The notes below the pieces were generated by a model that saw only the letters and a list, made by a program, of their open reading frames with translations, ran no database searches and had not been told where the DNA came from. 64,000 nucleotides of DNA. Source: Tomitella biformata AHU 1821 (lineage in GTDB: Bacteria; Actinomycetota; Actinomycetes; Mycobacteriales; Mycobacteriaceae). Position numbers and translations under genes: made by a program. This document shows, in pieces, positions 8,023 to 15,322 of the stretch. The stretch's first letter is position 1. Each line of letters starts with the position of its first letter. The stretch covers positions 1 to 64,000 of the forward strand of contig NZ_BAVQ01000083.1 in NCBI RefSeq assembly GCF_000524475.1, in the 5' to 3' direction.

Positions 8023-9266
8023 TGGACCACTCGTAGCGGCTGGGCGGAGGTCTCGTTGAGCCAGTGGCGGATCGAGTCGCCGTGCTGGTCGAGGGTGGGC
8101 GGCGCGGCGTGCGTCGTGCGGGTGGCGGGGCCGGCCTCGTCGGCGTCGAAGCGCAGCGCCGGGCCGGGCAGCGTGACCTTGCCGAGCGCGGCGTGCTCGA
8201 CGTCGATGAGCAGGCCCTGCGACTTCGTCTGGTCCCACTCGTAGACCTCGCCGAGGTCGCGCACGCGGCCGGCGGGGATGCCGAGCTCGGTGAGCTTGGC
8301 GAGCAGCGGCGCGCTCTCGAACGGTGCGAACGCGGCGTCGACGGCGGCGTTGACCGCGTCGCGGTCGGCCACCCGCTGCGGGTTGGTGGCCCACTCGGGG
8401 CGGTCCAGGCCGAAGGCGGGGGCGAAGCGCTGCCACAGGCCCTCGCTGCCGACGGCGATCTGCACCGGGCCCTCAGAGGAGCGGAACAACCCGTACGGGC
8501 AGATCGACGGGTGGTGCCCACCGGTGGGGACGGGGACCTCGCCGGCCACGGTGTAGCGGGTGCCCTGGAAGGCGTGCACCCCGACGATGGCGGCGAGCAG
8601 GCTGGTGCGCACGACGCGGCCGCGGCCGGTGGCATTGCGCTCATGCAGGGCGGCGACGACGCCGTACGCGCCGTTCATGCCGGCGAGCAGGTCGCCGATC
8701 GGCACGCCGACCCGCGTCGGCTCCTCTTTGCTGGGGCCGGTCAGCGACATCAGGCCGGCCTCGCCCTGGGCGATCTGGTCGTAGCCGGGGCGGGCGCCCT
8801 CCGGGCCGTCGTGGCCGAAGCCGGTGATGGACAACACCACCAGGCGCGGGTTCAGCTCGTGGAGGCGCTCGACGTCGAAGCCGAGGCGGTCCAGGACGCC
8901 AGGGCGGAAGTTCTCCACCAACACGTCGGCCTGGCGCACCAGCTGGGTCAGCGTGTCCTTGCCGTCCGCGGCCTTGAGGTCCAGCGCGATGGACTCCTTG
9001 TTGCGGTTGCAGGACAGGAAGTACGTCGAGTGGCGCTCGCCGTCCGCGTCGGCGACGAACGGGGGACCCCAGCTGCGGGTGTCATCTCCCGAGCCGGGGG
9101 CCTCCACCTTGATCACGCGGGCGCCGAGGTCGCCGAGCATCATCGCGGCGTGCGGGCCGGCGAGGGCGCGGGAGAGGTCGATGACGAGGCAGTCGGACAG
9201 CGGGCCGACGGACTCGGCGGGGGCGGAGCGGGCCCAGGTCTCGGGCCGGTTCTGAGGAGTCGTCAT
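8019..9266 (-). CDS. family III (CaiB/BaiF) CoA-transferase, malonate CoA-transferase candidate
   Basis: A 415-residue protein of the CaiB/BaiF/formyl-CoA transferase family. The family moves CoA between carboxylic acids through an aspartyl-CoA intermediate. The catalytic Asp is D163 in the GYDQ motif, equivalent to the family's GxD active site. The N-terminal LSRALAGPHAAMMLGDLGARVIKVE region is typical, as is VENFRPGVLDRLG. The ATG at 9266 is chosen because the family N-terminus begins right after it. It is coupled to the carboxyltransferase gene downstream. In this island the likely acceptor is malonate from ureidomalonate. The acceptor cannot be read from sequence. Confidence 0.85.
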   Translation of the reverse strand: MTTPQNRPETWARSAPAESVGPLSDCLVIDLSRALAGPHAAMMLGDLGARVIKVEAPGSGDDTRSWGPPFVADADGERHSTYFLSCNRNKESIALDLKAADGKDTLTQLVRQADVLVENFRPGVLDRLGFDVERLHELNPRLVVLSITGFGHDGPEGARPGYDQIAQGEAGLMSLTGPSKEEPTRVGVPIGDLLAGMNGAYGVVAALHERNATGRGRVVRTSLLAAIVGVHAFQGTRYTVAGEVPVPTGGHHPSICPYGLFRSSEGPVQIAVGSEGLWQRFAPAFGLDRPEWATNPQRVADRDAVNAAVDAAFAPFESAPLLAKLTELGIPAGRVRDLGEVYEWDQTKSQGLLIDVEHAALGKVTLPGPALRFDADEAGPATRTTHAAPPTLDQHGDSIRHWLNETSAQPLRVVQ

Positions 9267-9296
9267 AGCTCTTGAGTCAACTGACCCGAGGCCCGG

Positions 9297-9324
9297 AAGT
9301 CCTTGGCAGAATCTGCCGAGACTT
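9297..9324. promoter_or_regulatory. imperfect dyad upstream of the CoA-transferase
   Basis: AAGTCCTTGGCAGA is followed directly by ATCTGCCGAGACTT, an imperfect inverted repeat centred 44 bases upstream of the CoA-transferase ATG. The half-site CTGCCnAGACTT recurs in single or paired form elsewhere in the island. Together with its right flank (about 9305-9350) it is repeated, diverged, at about 10728-10780. This is the best-formed operator candidate for the carboxyltransferase/barbiturase transcript. Confidence 0.45.
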
Positions 9325-9388
9325 GGCTCACGGGTTCGCAACATCGCCAGTGGCGGATGAACGCACGGCCCTTCAGCCCATGGTTGGG

Positions 9389-9745
9389 TCAGTCGGTTGT
9401 CTTGGGGTGCCCGGTGCCGGCGGCCTTGATCCACAGGGTGCGCCGGGCGGTGTCGACGAGATACCAGATTCGCCCACTTGCGGTTACTTCGTACTGCCAC
9501 TGCTCCATCGCCGTCCCGCCGTGCGCGGCAGTGGCAAGGGAGCCTTTGAGCTGGTGGTGCCGAGGGGTCGGTCCGGGGTTCTCCGGGCGTGAGCGCATCT
9601 CGGTCCAGGCTGTGAGGGTGTTCGCCGGAGCCTGCTGGCACAGCGCCTCCCAGCCCTTGACCGCGTCGGTGGTGGCGAAGCGCAGTTCCCATCCTTCAGC
9701 TGGGTTGGCGGGTGGGGCCACCCGGTCGCCGCGTTTCGGGCTCAC
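9389..9745 (-). CDS. toxin of a type II toxin-antitoxin pair
   Basis: A 118-residue basic protein with the layout of RelE/ParE-superfamily toxins. An N-terminal helical part (DAVKGWEALCQQAP) precedes a C-terminal sheet with the core WQYEVTASGRIWYLVD and TLWIKAAGTGHPKTTD. That ending resembles the family's R-x-WY-x-VD...V-x-T/H-G-HPK signature. Such toxins usually cleave mRNA on the ribosome. The GTG start overlaps the stop of the upstream antitoxin gene (GTGA, 9742-9745). It is inserted between the CoA-transferase gene and the pucR region and is not part of the catabolic pathway. Confidence 0.65.
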   Translation of the reverse strand: MSPKRGDRVAPPANPAEGWELRFATTDAVKGWEALCQQAPANTLTAWTEMRSRPENPGPTPRHHQLKGSLATAAHGGTAMEQWQYEVTASGRIWYLVDTARRTLWIKAAGTGHPKTTD

Positions 9746-10218
9746 ACAGTGTCCGGTGCGGGAACGACTCCGTGGTCTTCATAGGTGTCGGCCGCGAGGA
9801 TCGCCGCCAACTCGGGGTCGGCCATCGCTTCGGCCGTGTGCCGCCACGCTTCGATCACCTGGACCACCGGGGCAGGATTGTCGATCGACTCCGCCGCCCG
9901 CAGCATCGCGACCAGCTCGACCACGAACTGCTGGATATCATCGCGAGAGAGGAACGACACCCACGGGAACACCTCGGGCAGCACATCGGTGGCCAGCTCC
10001 CGCGACTGCGGGTCGCGCTGCATCAATGCCACGAGCATCCGCGTAGTCACCGACGCAGCAGTGCGCTCGAGCTCGGCGCGCGCCGCCGTGGTCAACACCA
10101 GGTCCTCCGCATCACGCCGTCGCACCAGGAGCGCCTGGGCTGGCGAGCGCCGCAGCCGCTCGACCGTCGCCTTGCCCTGCAGTTGCAGCTGCGAGAATGT
10201 CACCTCATTTACCGACAT
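9742..10218 (-). CDS. antitoxin-like partner protein
   Basis: A 158-residue acidic-to-neutral protein encoded immediately upstream of the RelE-like toxin and overlapping it by 4 bases, the usual antitoxin-first order. The N-terminus (MSVNEVTFSQLQ, then VERLRRSPAQALLVRRRDAEDLVLTTA) resembles Phd/YefM-type antitoxins, which begin with a short strand-helix unit that dimerises and binds operator DNA. The remaining helices would wrap the toxin. It is longer than most Phd proteins. The family call rests on position and this N-terminal pattern. Confidence 0.6.
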   Translation of the reverse strand: MSVNEVTFSQLQLQGKATVERLRRSPAQALLVRRRDAEDLVLTTAARAELERTAASVTTRMLVALMQRDPQSRELATDVLPEVFPWVSFLSRDDIQQFVVELVAMLRAAESIDNPAPVVQVIEAWRHTAEAMADPELAAILAADTYEDHGVVPAPDTV

Positions 10219-10245
10219 ACATTAAAACTACTTGTAAACTAGCGT
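10219..10245 (-). promoter_or_regulatory. candidate promoter/operator of the toxin-antitoxin pair
   Basis: The AT-rich stretch just upstream of the antitoxin ATG (reading TTTACAAGTAGTTTTAATG toward the gene) stands out from the GC-rich surroundings. It has a short repeated AGTTT element and a possible -10 overlapping TAATGT. The leader would be very short or absent. Autoregulation is expected for such modules but is not shown here. Confidence 0.3.
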
Positions 10246-10286
10246 GCTGTCGATGGTGCGGAGCCCGGCCCACGATGCCCCCGCAC

Positions 10287-10439
10287 CTACAAACCCCGCA
10301 TCTCCATCACCCGCAGCGCCAGGGCCACGTCGAGACGCAGCACCGGGCCCGTGGTGAACGGCCCGACGATGGTCTCCAGCTTGGTGATCCGGTACCGCAC
10401 GGTGTTGTAGTGAAAGTGCAGGGCGCGGGCGGTCTCGGC
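10287..10439 (-). pseudogene. duplicated 3' end of pucR (HTH fragment)
   Basis: These 153 bases match 12688-12840, the 3' end of the intact pucR gene, with five substitutions and no gaps by eye. They encode the last 50 residues, including the helix-turn-helix end ([19 protein letters not shown]) and the stop codon. The rest of the gene is absent: at 10440 the sequence switches abruptly to an unrelated reading frame. The copy is in the same orientation as the parent and 2.4 kb from it. It cannot make a functional regulator by itself. Confidence 0.85.
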
Positions 10440-10443
10440 AGTC

Positions 10444-10546
10444 TCCACTCGCGCCCGCCCTTGAGCCTGACCAGTCGGCGCTCGGAGACCATGGCCGACA
10501 CCGTCTGAGGGGAGACACCAAGCAGGGCTGCCACGGCTCGATATGA
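10444..10546 (-). pseudogene. orphan helix-turn-helix fragment
   Basis: One minus-strand frame reads [15 protein letters not shown], then [18 protein letters not shown]. This is a clear DNA-binding helix-turn-helix, as in excisionase or small antitoxin proteins. No start codon with a ribosome site precedes it (a terminator-like hairpin lies immediately upstream), and it runs into the pucR fragment. It looks like a remnant left by the rearrangement that duplicated the pucR tail. Confidence 0.45.
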
Positions 10547-10581
10547 GAAAGCCCCTTGGGCCAGTGGCCTTCGGGGCTTTC
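10547..10581. terminator. bidirectional hairpin terminator
   Basis: GAAAGCCCC and GGGGCTTTC form perfect 9-base arms around a 17-base, partly self-complementary loop. Such AAAGCCCC...GGGGCTTT stems are common intrinsic terminators working in both directions. It separates the HTH fragment from the repeated promoter-like segment. Confidence 0.65.
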
Positions 10582-10727
10582 ATGTATTAACAGGGAGCCT
10601 GTCCCTGCATCGACGCCCACTGTACTACTCCTGTACGAGCGTCGCCGCAGCCTGCGAGATGTCTCGCGTAGAGATAGTCGCCCAGGTATCGCAGGTCAGA
10701 ACTACGATGACGCGGTGTCCATGATGA

Positions 10728-10780
10728 GTTCAGAATCTGCCAAGACTGAGGGCTGTAGGTTCGCAATATCGCGGTGGAAT
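10728..10780. repeat. second copy of the CoA-transferase upstream segment
   Basis: This stretch resembles about 9305-9350: both contain CAGAATCTGCC(A/G)AGACT, then GGTTCGCAA(C/T)ATCGC and GTGG with similar spacing, diverged to roughly three quarters identity by eye. The first copy lies upstream of the CoA-transferase gene. This copy lies next to no catabolic gene start, only the 46-residue peptide gene's 3' side. It is a displaced promoter/operator copy. Confidence 0.5.
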
Positions 10781-10806
10781 ATCCAGAACGTGTGGGTGGG
10801 CGTCAA

Positions 10807-10947
10807 CTAGCCGCGGCGATCGCCGAACACCCTCTTGAGAACTGCGCCGACGCCGGGAATGCCGCCTGCAAGGTAGAGCGTGAACCACAACGGACTTAGG
10901 ATCCGAAGCTCGATGACGCGCCAGCGCCAGGGCGGTTTCTTCTCCAT
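10807..10947 (-). CDS. 46-residue single-span membrane peptide
   Basis: A short gene 15 bases downstream of the reductase-like gene, with GGAG about eight bases before its ATG. The peptide starts with a basic, Trp-rich segment (MEKKPPWRWRVIEL). One hydrophobic stretch follows (LSPLWFTLYLAGGIPGVGAVL), then a basic tail. The likely topology is N-in with a single membrane span. Because of spacing it should be co-transcribed with the reductase-like gene and may anchor or partner it. It is not a family I recognise. Confidence 0.55.
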   Translation of the reverse strand: MEKKPPWRWRVIELRILSPLWFTLYLAGGIPGVGAVLKRVFGDRRG

Positions 10948-10962
10948 GACTATGTCTCCAAA

Positions 10963-12396
10963 CTAGACGGCAACCGGCTGTCCAAATGATTGGAATGGGG
11001 CCACTTCCACGCCGCACTCAACGAGTAGATTTCCGATATCGTGCACTTTCTGTGGCGTGACCTGCGAGTTGATCGATTTCTCGTATCGGAATGTGCTCGC
11101 GATGACGCCGACCTCCTGCCCGCATGGGAACTCGGAACCCGGACCCCAGAGGCCGGAATTGTCTCCGTAGTTATACGGTTCCCCGTTGGTGTGGAACCCG
11201 TCGCGTGTCAAAAATTGACTATCGCTGCCGTCCGATCCCACCACCCAGACGAGTTTCCCGCCGCGACGCTCGACTTGGGCCTTGTCAAAGCATCCGGGCT
11301 GACTGTCGTCGACGATCACGGTCCCCCGCAGGTCCAGTTCGCAGTATTGATCTATGTCATCGAGATCGATTCGGGTGGTGGTGGCAGCGACCACAATCGA
11401 GGTGTTGGTCAGCACGGAAAAGGCGGATCCCTCGACGGTGATAAATTTAGTGAAGGGATGGGTCTCGGCCATTCTGGATAGGGCTTCGTTTCGGGTATCA
11501 AACGCGTGCACGTGATAATTGTCGGAGGATGCCAGTAATACGTCCAGGGTGGAGGATCCTATTGAGCCGGCGGCCCCGATGATTCCGACCCTCCCGTTGT
11601 TCTCTACGAAGGATTCGTGGCAGAGTTTCTTGACTATTTCCGATATCATCCAGACCGTCCCGCCGTGGCCGGTGGTGGTGGTCAGCGTGGTCGTTCCGTG
11701 GAGGTCGCTGATGGCTCGCCCGAAGTTTGTCAGCTTGGGCAGGATTGCTCCTAGCCCGATCAGGTTGGCCCCCAGCCTGTTTGTTGCGAACGTGACTGTC
11801 TCGTTGAGGATATGGGCGGCCGCCCCGATGAGGCGTTGATTCTGCTCCTTGTTGCCTCGGTCGGGGCGCAGGTCAGCGGTCATGTCCACGTACATCGGAG
11901 CCAGCACGAGCGCGCCACTCTGGCCGGGGATTTCACTTCTGAGGTATGTGTCGAGAACCAAGGGCGGAAACCCGTAAAGGGTGCGCATGCGAATCTCTGA
12001 GTCGACGCCAAACCGCACTGGGTCGAGCAGTGGGACGAACGGGGTGGACTCGCTCGCGTAAGACTCGTCTCGTCGATCGGACCGCATGGGGACGACGAAT
12101 GCGCGATCCACCTTGCGACCCAGGACCTCTGAATTGCGCGACTCATACATATCGAATATCTTGTCGATGAATACCTGGCTAGCGCGGTAAGCGTCGGCGG
12201 CCTCCGTTTGGCTGGAGTTGGTCTCCCGCGTCACGGTGCGATAGACCGCGTCGAGCTTATTGTGGGACGACTTTCGGGAGAAGATGTCGTAGCTGGGAAC
12301 CTCAACCCAGGGCCCCAGTGCGGACTTGAGACTTGCGGTGACCGCCGCTCTTTCTTCGCTCGAAGCAGAATATGGCGTCAGATGATTTACACCCAT
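10963..12396 (-). CDS. acyl-ACP-reductase-like NAD(P)-dependent enzyme
   Basis: A 477-residue protein; the ATG at 12396 is preceded by GGGGAG. The C-terminal half has a Rossmann motif (VGIIGAAGSIGSS) placed just after GLGAILPKLTNFG and TTTGHGGTVWMI. That order matches cyanobacterial long-chain acyl-ACP/acyl-CoA reductase (AAR), which has an LGAFTS-like loop, a TTGN-T-type motif and then the nucleotide site. A Cys lies near QPGC. The N-terminal 180 residues are extra compared with AAR. Base composition is clearly more AT-rich than its neighbours and the gene lies between two direct repeats, suggesting acquisition by transfer. A reductase of a thioester or carboxyl substrate is plausible; the substrate is unknown. 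Confidence 0.55.
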   Translation of the reverse strand: MGVNHLTPYSASSEERAAVTASLKSALGPWVEVPSYDIFSRKSSHNKLDAVYRTVTRETNSSQTEAADAYRASQVFIDKIFDMYESRNSEVLGRKVDRAFVVPMRSDRRDESYASESTPFVPLLDPVRFGVDSEIRMRTLYGFPPLVLDTYLRSEIPGQSGALVLAPMYVDMTADLRPDRGNKEQNQRLIGAAAHILNETVTFATNRLGANLIGLGAILPKLTNFGRAISDLHGTTTLTTTTGHGGTVWMISEIVKKLCHESFVENNGRVGIIGAAGSIGSSTLDVLLASSDNYHVHAFDTRNEALSRMAETHPFTKFITVEGSAFSVLTNTSIVVAATTTRIDLDDIDQYCELDLRGTVIVDDSQPGCFDKAQVERRGGKLVWVVGSDGSDSQFLTRDGFHTNGEPYNYGDNSGLWGPGSEFPCGQEVGVIASTFRYEKSINSQVTPQKVHDIGNLLVECGVEVAPFQSFGQPVAV

Positions 12397-12687
12397 GACG
12401 TCTCCCCTCAAGGTTGCTCAACGCGCATTAAGAATGGTGATATATGCGCTGTCAAGCGGCACTCGAGGCGTCAGGGGAATGGGGCCCGGGGCGGCTATGG
12501 ACTTCCATTTCGCCGTGTGGGCCGCATCTGGCGCCTGGTGTTGGGAGGCAGTGCTACAGCCATTATTTAGCATTCACCCCATGTTGTCTGTCCCCTAAAA
12601 GGAGGACATGGCTGGTATCGAGCCAACGCGTGGTCGGCCCTCGGGGATGGGTGGGCATGGCCTGCCCGGGCCCTTCTACCCCCGCGT
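12397..12687. other. intergenic region with an orphan ribosome site
   Basis: The 290 bases upstream of the reductase-like gene carry its promoter region (AT-rich near 12425-12445). On the plus strand AAAAGGAGG at about 12597-12605 precedes an ATG at 12608. The frame that follows is short (67 codons) and runs over the pucR 3' end antisense. It looks like the preserved 5' end of a gene truncated by the rearrangement. No complete gene is seen. Confidence 0.3.
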
Positions 12688-14424
12688 CTACAAACCCCGC
12701 ATCTCCATCACCCGCAGCGCCAGGGCCACGTCGAGGCGCAGCACCGGGTCCGTGGTGAACGGCCCGACGATGGTCTCCAGCTTGGCGATCCGGTACCGCA
12801 GGGTGTTGTAGTGAAAGTGCAGGGCGCGAGCGGTCTCGGCGACGTTGCAGTTGGTGTCCAGCAGTTGCTGCAGGGTCTGGCGCAGGTCCACCGACTCCTC
12901 GGTGTCCGCGGCCATCGCGCCGAGCACCTCGCCCGCGAAGGCCTGCAGCTCGCTGCCCTCGGGGATGAGCGAGAGCAGCCGGTGCACGCCCAGGCCGTCG
13001 AAGTGCGCGACGGTGCCGTTGCCGGACATCCGCCGCCCCACCTGCACGGCCCGTCGCGCCTGGTCATAGGCCTGGGGGAGCTCGGCCACGGACTCGACGA
13101 TGCGGCTCACGCCGGTGCTGAACGAGTGCCGGCCCCCGCCCCGGTCGCCCGCGACCGCGTCCTGCAGCTCGGCCACCGCGGCGGCGACGTGCTGCGGGCT
13201 GATCTGCTCCGGGGCTGTGGGGTCGAGCGCGACGGGCAGCAGTAGCACCACCTCGTGGGTGAAGCCGACGACCGGGGCGGTCCGGTGCCGCCGGCGCGCC
13301 ACCTGCTCCCACGCGGAGCTGAACCGCTCCTGGGCCATCCGGGCCGCGACCGGCTCGGTCGCGGGGTCGGGGGCCTCCGGGGCCGGGTCCAGTTGGGCCA
13401 CCACGACCGCCATGGGCTGGCTCATGTCCCACTCGAGGTGGACGCAGTGGGTGAGGACCTGCTCGGGGGTGCCGGCGGTGCCGTTGAGGACATCCCGGAG
13501 AAAGTCCCCGCGGAACTTGGACTCGACGGCGGCGACCGCGCGCTGCTTGGTCACGGCGAGGGCGACGACCGTCGCGGCCCGCTCGAGGGACTGCACGGTG
13601 ACGGGGCCGAGGTCGCTGGCGTACGCGACGATCAGACCGTAGTCGACCTCGCCCGCGGCGACCTGCGCGACGGCGATCTGGCCGGGCACGTCGTCCGGCG
13701 CGGCCTGCAGCCCGTGCCGGAGGCGCTCGGTGCGCAGCCGCCCGGAGGCGTCGAAGATCGAGGACTGGTCCAGCGTCCGAAGGTCGGCCTCGGGCCCGGA
13801 CCTCGCCTGGACGCGGCCGTCGGGGGAGCAGACCAGGACCGCGGCCTCGAACACCGTGGCCACCTCCTCCGCGATCTGCGGGAGGTCGCCGCCCTCGAGG
13901 ACGATGGCGGTCAGCGCGCGGTGCATGCGGTCGGCCACGTCGAGGGCCCCGGCCTGGCGGTCCACCAGGTGGGTGAACACCTCGGTGAGCACCTCGTTGA
14001 ACCCGGTCTCGCGCGGCATGCGGAACAGCGGGAAGCCGAGCCGGTCCGCCGCGTCCAGCATTGCGGCCGGCAGGTCGTCGAGGTAGCGGCCCTCCTTCAC
14101 TCCGAGCGCCGCGGCGCCGCGCTCGTCGAGGCCCTCGACGAGCGCGACCAGCGCGTCCGCGTCGAACGGCTGCCCGGACTCGCCGTGGCGCAGCGGGAAT
14201 CCGGTGGTGAGCAGCAGCTCGTTCGCCTGCACCCACGGCAGGATGTCCGGGACCTCGATCACGTTGACCCGGCGCACGACGCGCTCGAGGCCGCCGTCGC
14301 CGGCGATCAGCTTGGACCCGGCCAGGCTGGGCAGGGCGAGCAGCTCCCGGACCGCCAGCGGATAGCTGGTCGGCGTGGTCAACTCTTGCCCATCAGGACG
14401 CTCATTCTCGGCAATACCTTCCAT
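12688..14424 (-). CDS. PucR-family transcriptional regulator
   Basis: A 578-residue regulator. Residues about 20-145 are the PucR N-terminal domain (LAVRELLALPSLAG, VNVIEVPDILPWV and NELLLTTGFPLR). A GGDEF-like middle region spans about 290-440. The C-terminal HTH_30 domain (about 510-578) carries [20 protein letters not shown]. PucR controls purine catabolism in Bacillus, and relatives control pyrimidine and other nitrogen-compound pathways. Here it is likely a ligand-responsive regulator of the pyrimidine island. The start is ATG at 14424. Its last 153 bases are duplicated at 10287-10439. Whether it activates or represses cannot be read from sequence. Confidence 0.88.
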   Translation of the reverse strand: MEGIAENERPDGQELTTPTSYPLAVRELLALPSLAGSKLIAGDGGLERVVRRVNVIEVPDILPWVQANELLLTTGFPLRHGESGQPFDADALVALVEGLDERGAAALGVKEGRYLDDLPAAMLDAADRLGFPLFRMPRETGFNEVLTEVFTHLVDRQAGALDVADRMHRALTAIVLEGGDLPQIAEEVATVFEAAVLVCSPDGRVQARSGPEADLRTLDQSSIFDASGRLRTERLRHGLQAAPDDVPGQIAVAQVAAGEVDYGLIVAYASDLGPVTVQSLERAATVVALAVTKQRAVAAVESKFRGDFLRDVLNGTAGTPEQVLTHCVHLEWDMSQPMAVVVAQLDPAPEAPDPATEPVAARMAQERFSSAWEQVARRRHRTAPVVGFTHEVVLLLPVALDPTAPEQISPQHVAAAVAELQDAVAGDRGGGRHSFSTGVSRIVESVAELPQAYDQARRAVQVGRRMSGNGTVAHFDGLGVHRLLSLIPEGSELQAFAGEVLGAMAADTEESVDLRQTLQQLLDTNCNVAETARALHFHYNTLRYRIAKLETIVGPFTTDPVLRLDVALALRVMEMRGL

Positions 14425-14469
14425 GGGCAGACCCTACGTGACGGCCACCACCCGGCCATAGGTTCAGTC

Positions 14470-15312
14470 TCAGTCGCGGATCAACGCGGACACGGGGGTG
14501 GGCGGGCGGCCCAGCAGCGCGGCGGTCACCGCGGAGCCGGCGAGGAAGTCCCGCTGGTTGTAATACTCGAACATCGCGACCAGCCTGCGCACGGCGTCGT
14601 CGGGCATGGTCGGGGACTGCGCGGTGGCCCACTGCGCCGGGTCGATCCGGACAATCGGCACCGCCCGGCCGGTGGTGTCCTCGACCAGCCGCACGAGCTG
14701 GCGCACGCTCAGCGCCGCCGGCCCGCCGAGCTCGTACGTCGCGCCGTGGTGGACGTAGATGCCCTCGATGAGTACCCGGGCGGCGATCTGCGCGACATCC
14801 TCGAGGCTGACGAAGCGGAAGCGGGTGTCCGGGCTGTAGGGCACGGTCACGCTGCCCGCCTCGCCGGTGAGCGCGGCCTCGAAGTTCTCCGCGTAGGCGC
14901 AGGGCTGGAGCACCGTCCACCGCAGCCCGCGCGCCGCCGCGAACTCGCGAAGCAGATCCTCGCAGCGGGCCTTGTCCAGGTGGTGCGGCATGGCGGGGCT
15001 GTAGGGCCACGCCACCGAGTGGTAGACGACGTGCTCCACGCCCGCGTCCGCCGCCGCCTCGAGGACCCGGCGCAGCAGCGCCGGCTCGTCCGGATGCACG
15101 TTGGGCGCGATGAAATACACCGCGCGGCAACCAGTTAGCGCCGCGTCGAGCCCGGCGCCGGTCTCGAGGTCGATGGGGTGCTCGCTGCTGCGAGAAAGCC
15201 TGCGGACCGGCACGGGTGTAGCAGCTGCCAATGCGGCAACCACAGCCCGGCCGGTCTTGCCCGCGGCGCCGACGACTGCGATGTCGGCGCCGCGGGTGGT
15301 GATGCTCGTCAT
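14470..15312 (-). CDS. NmrA-like NAD(P)-binding protein
   Basis: A 280-residue atypical short-chain dehydrogenase-like protein. The N-terminal IAVVGAAGKTGRAVVAAL is the nucleotide-binding glycine motif. HVVYHSV and RFRFVSLEDVAQIAARVL are characteristic of the NmrA/NAD(P)H-azoreductase-like group, which act as redox sensors or reductases and usually lack the catalytic Tyr-x-x-x-Lys. It starts 11 bases after hyuB and so belongs to the hyuA-hyuB transcript. A role as a redox-sensing modulator or an extra reductive step is possible. Function is not fixed by sequence. Confidence 0.7.
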   Translation of the reverse strand: MTSITTRGADIAVVGAAGKTGRAVVAALAAATPVPVRRLSRSSEHPIDLETGAGLDAALTGCRAVYFIAPNVHPDEPALLRRVLEAAADAGVEHVVYHSVAWPYSPAMPHHLDKARCEDLLREFAAARGLRWTVLQPCAYAENFEAALTGEAGSVTVPYSPDTRFRFVSLEDVAQIAARVLIEGIYVHHGATYELGGPAALSVRQLVRLVEDTTGRAVPIVRIDPAQWATAQSPTMPDDAVRRLVAMFEYYNQRDFLAGSAVTAALLGRPPTPVSALIRD

Positions 15313-15322
15313 CGGTGCGTGC

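Noticed and set aside
8019-9692. Longer version of the CoA-transferase starting near 9692
   Set aside because: The extra 142 residues have no family similarity and overlap the toxin gene; ATG 9266 matches the family N-terminus.
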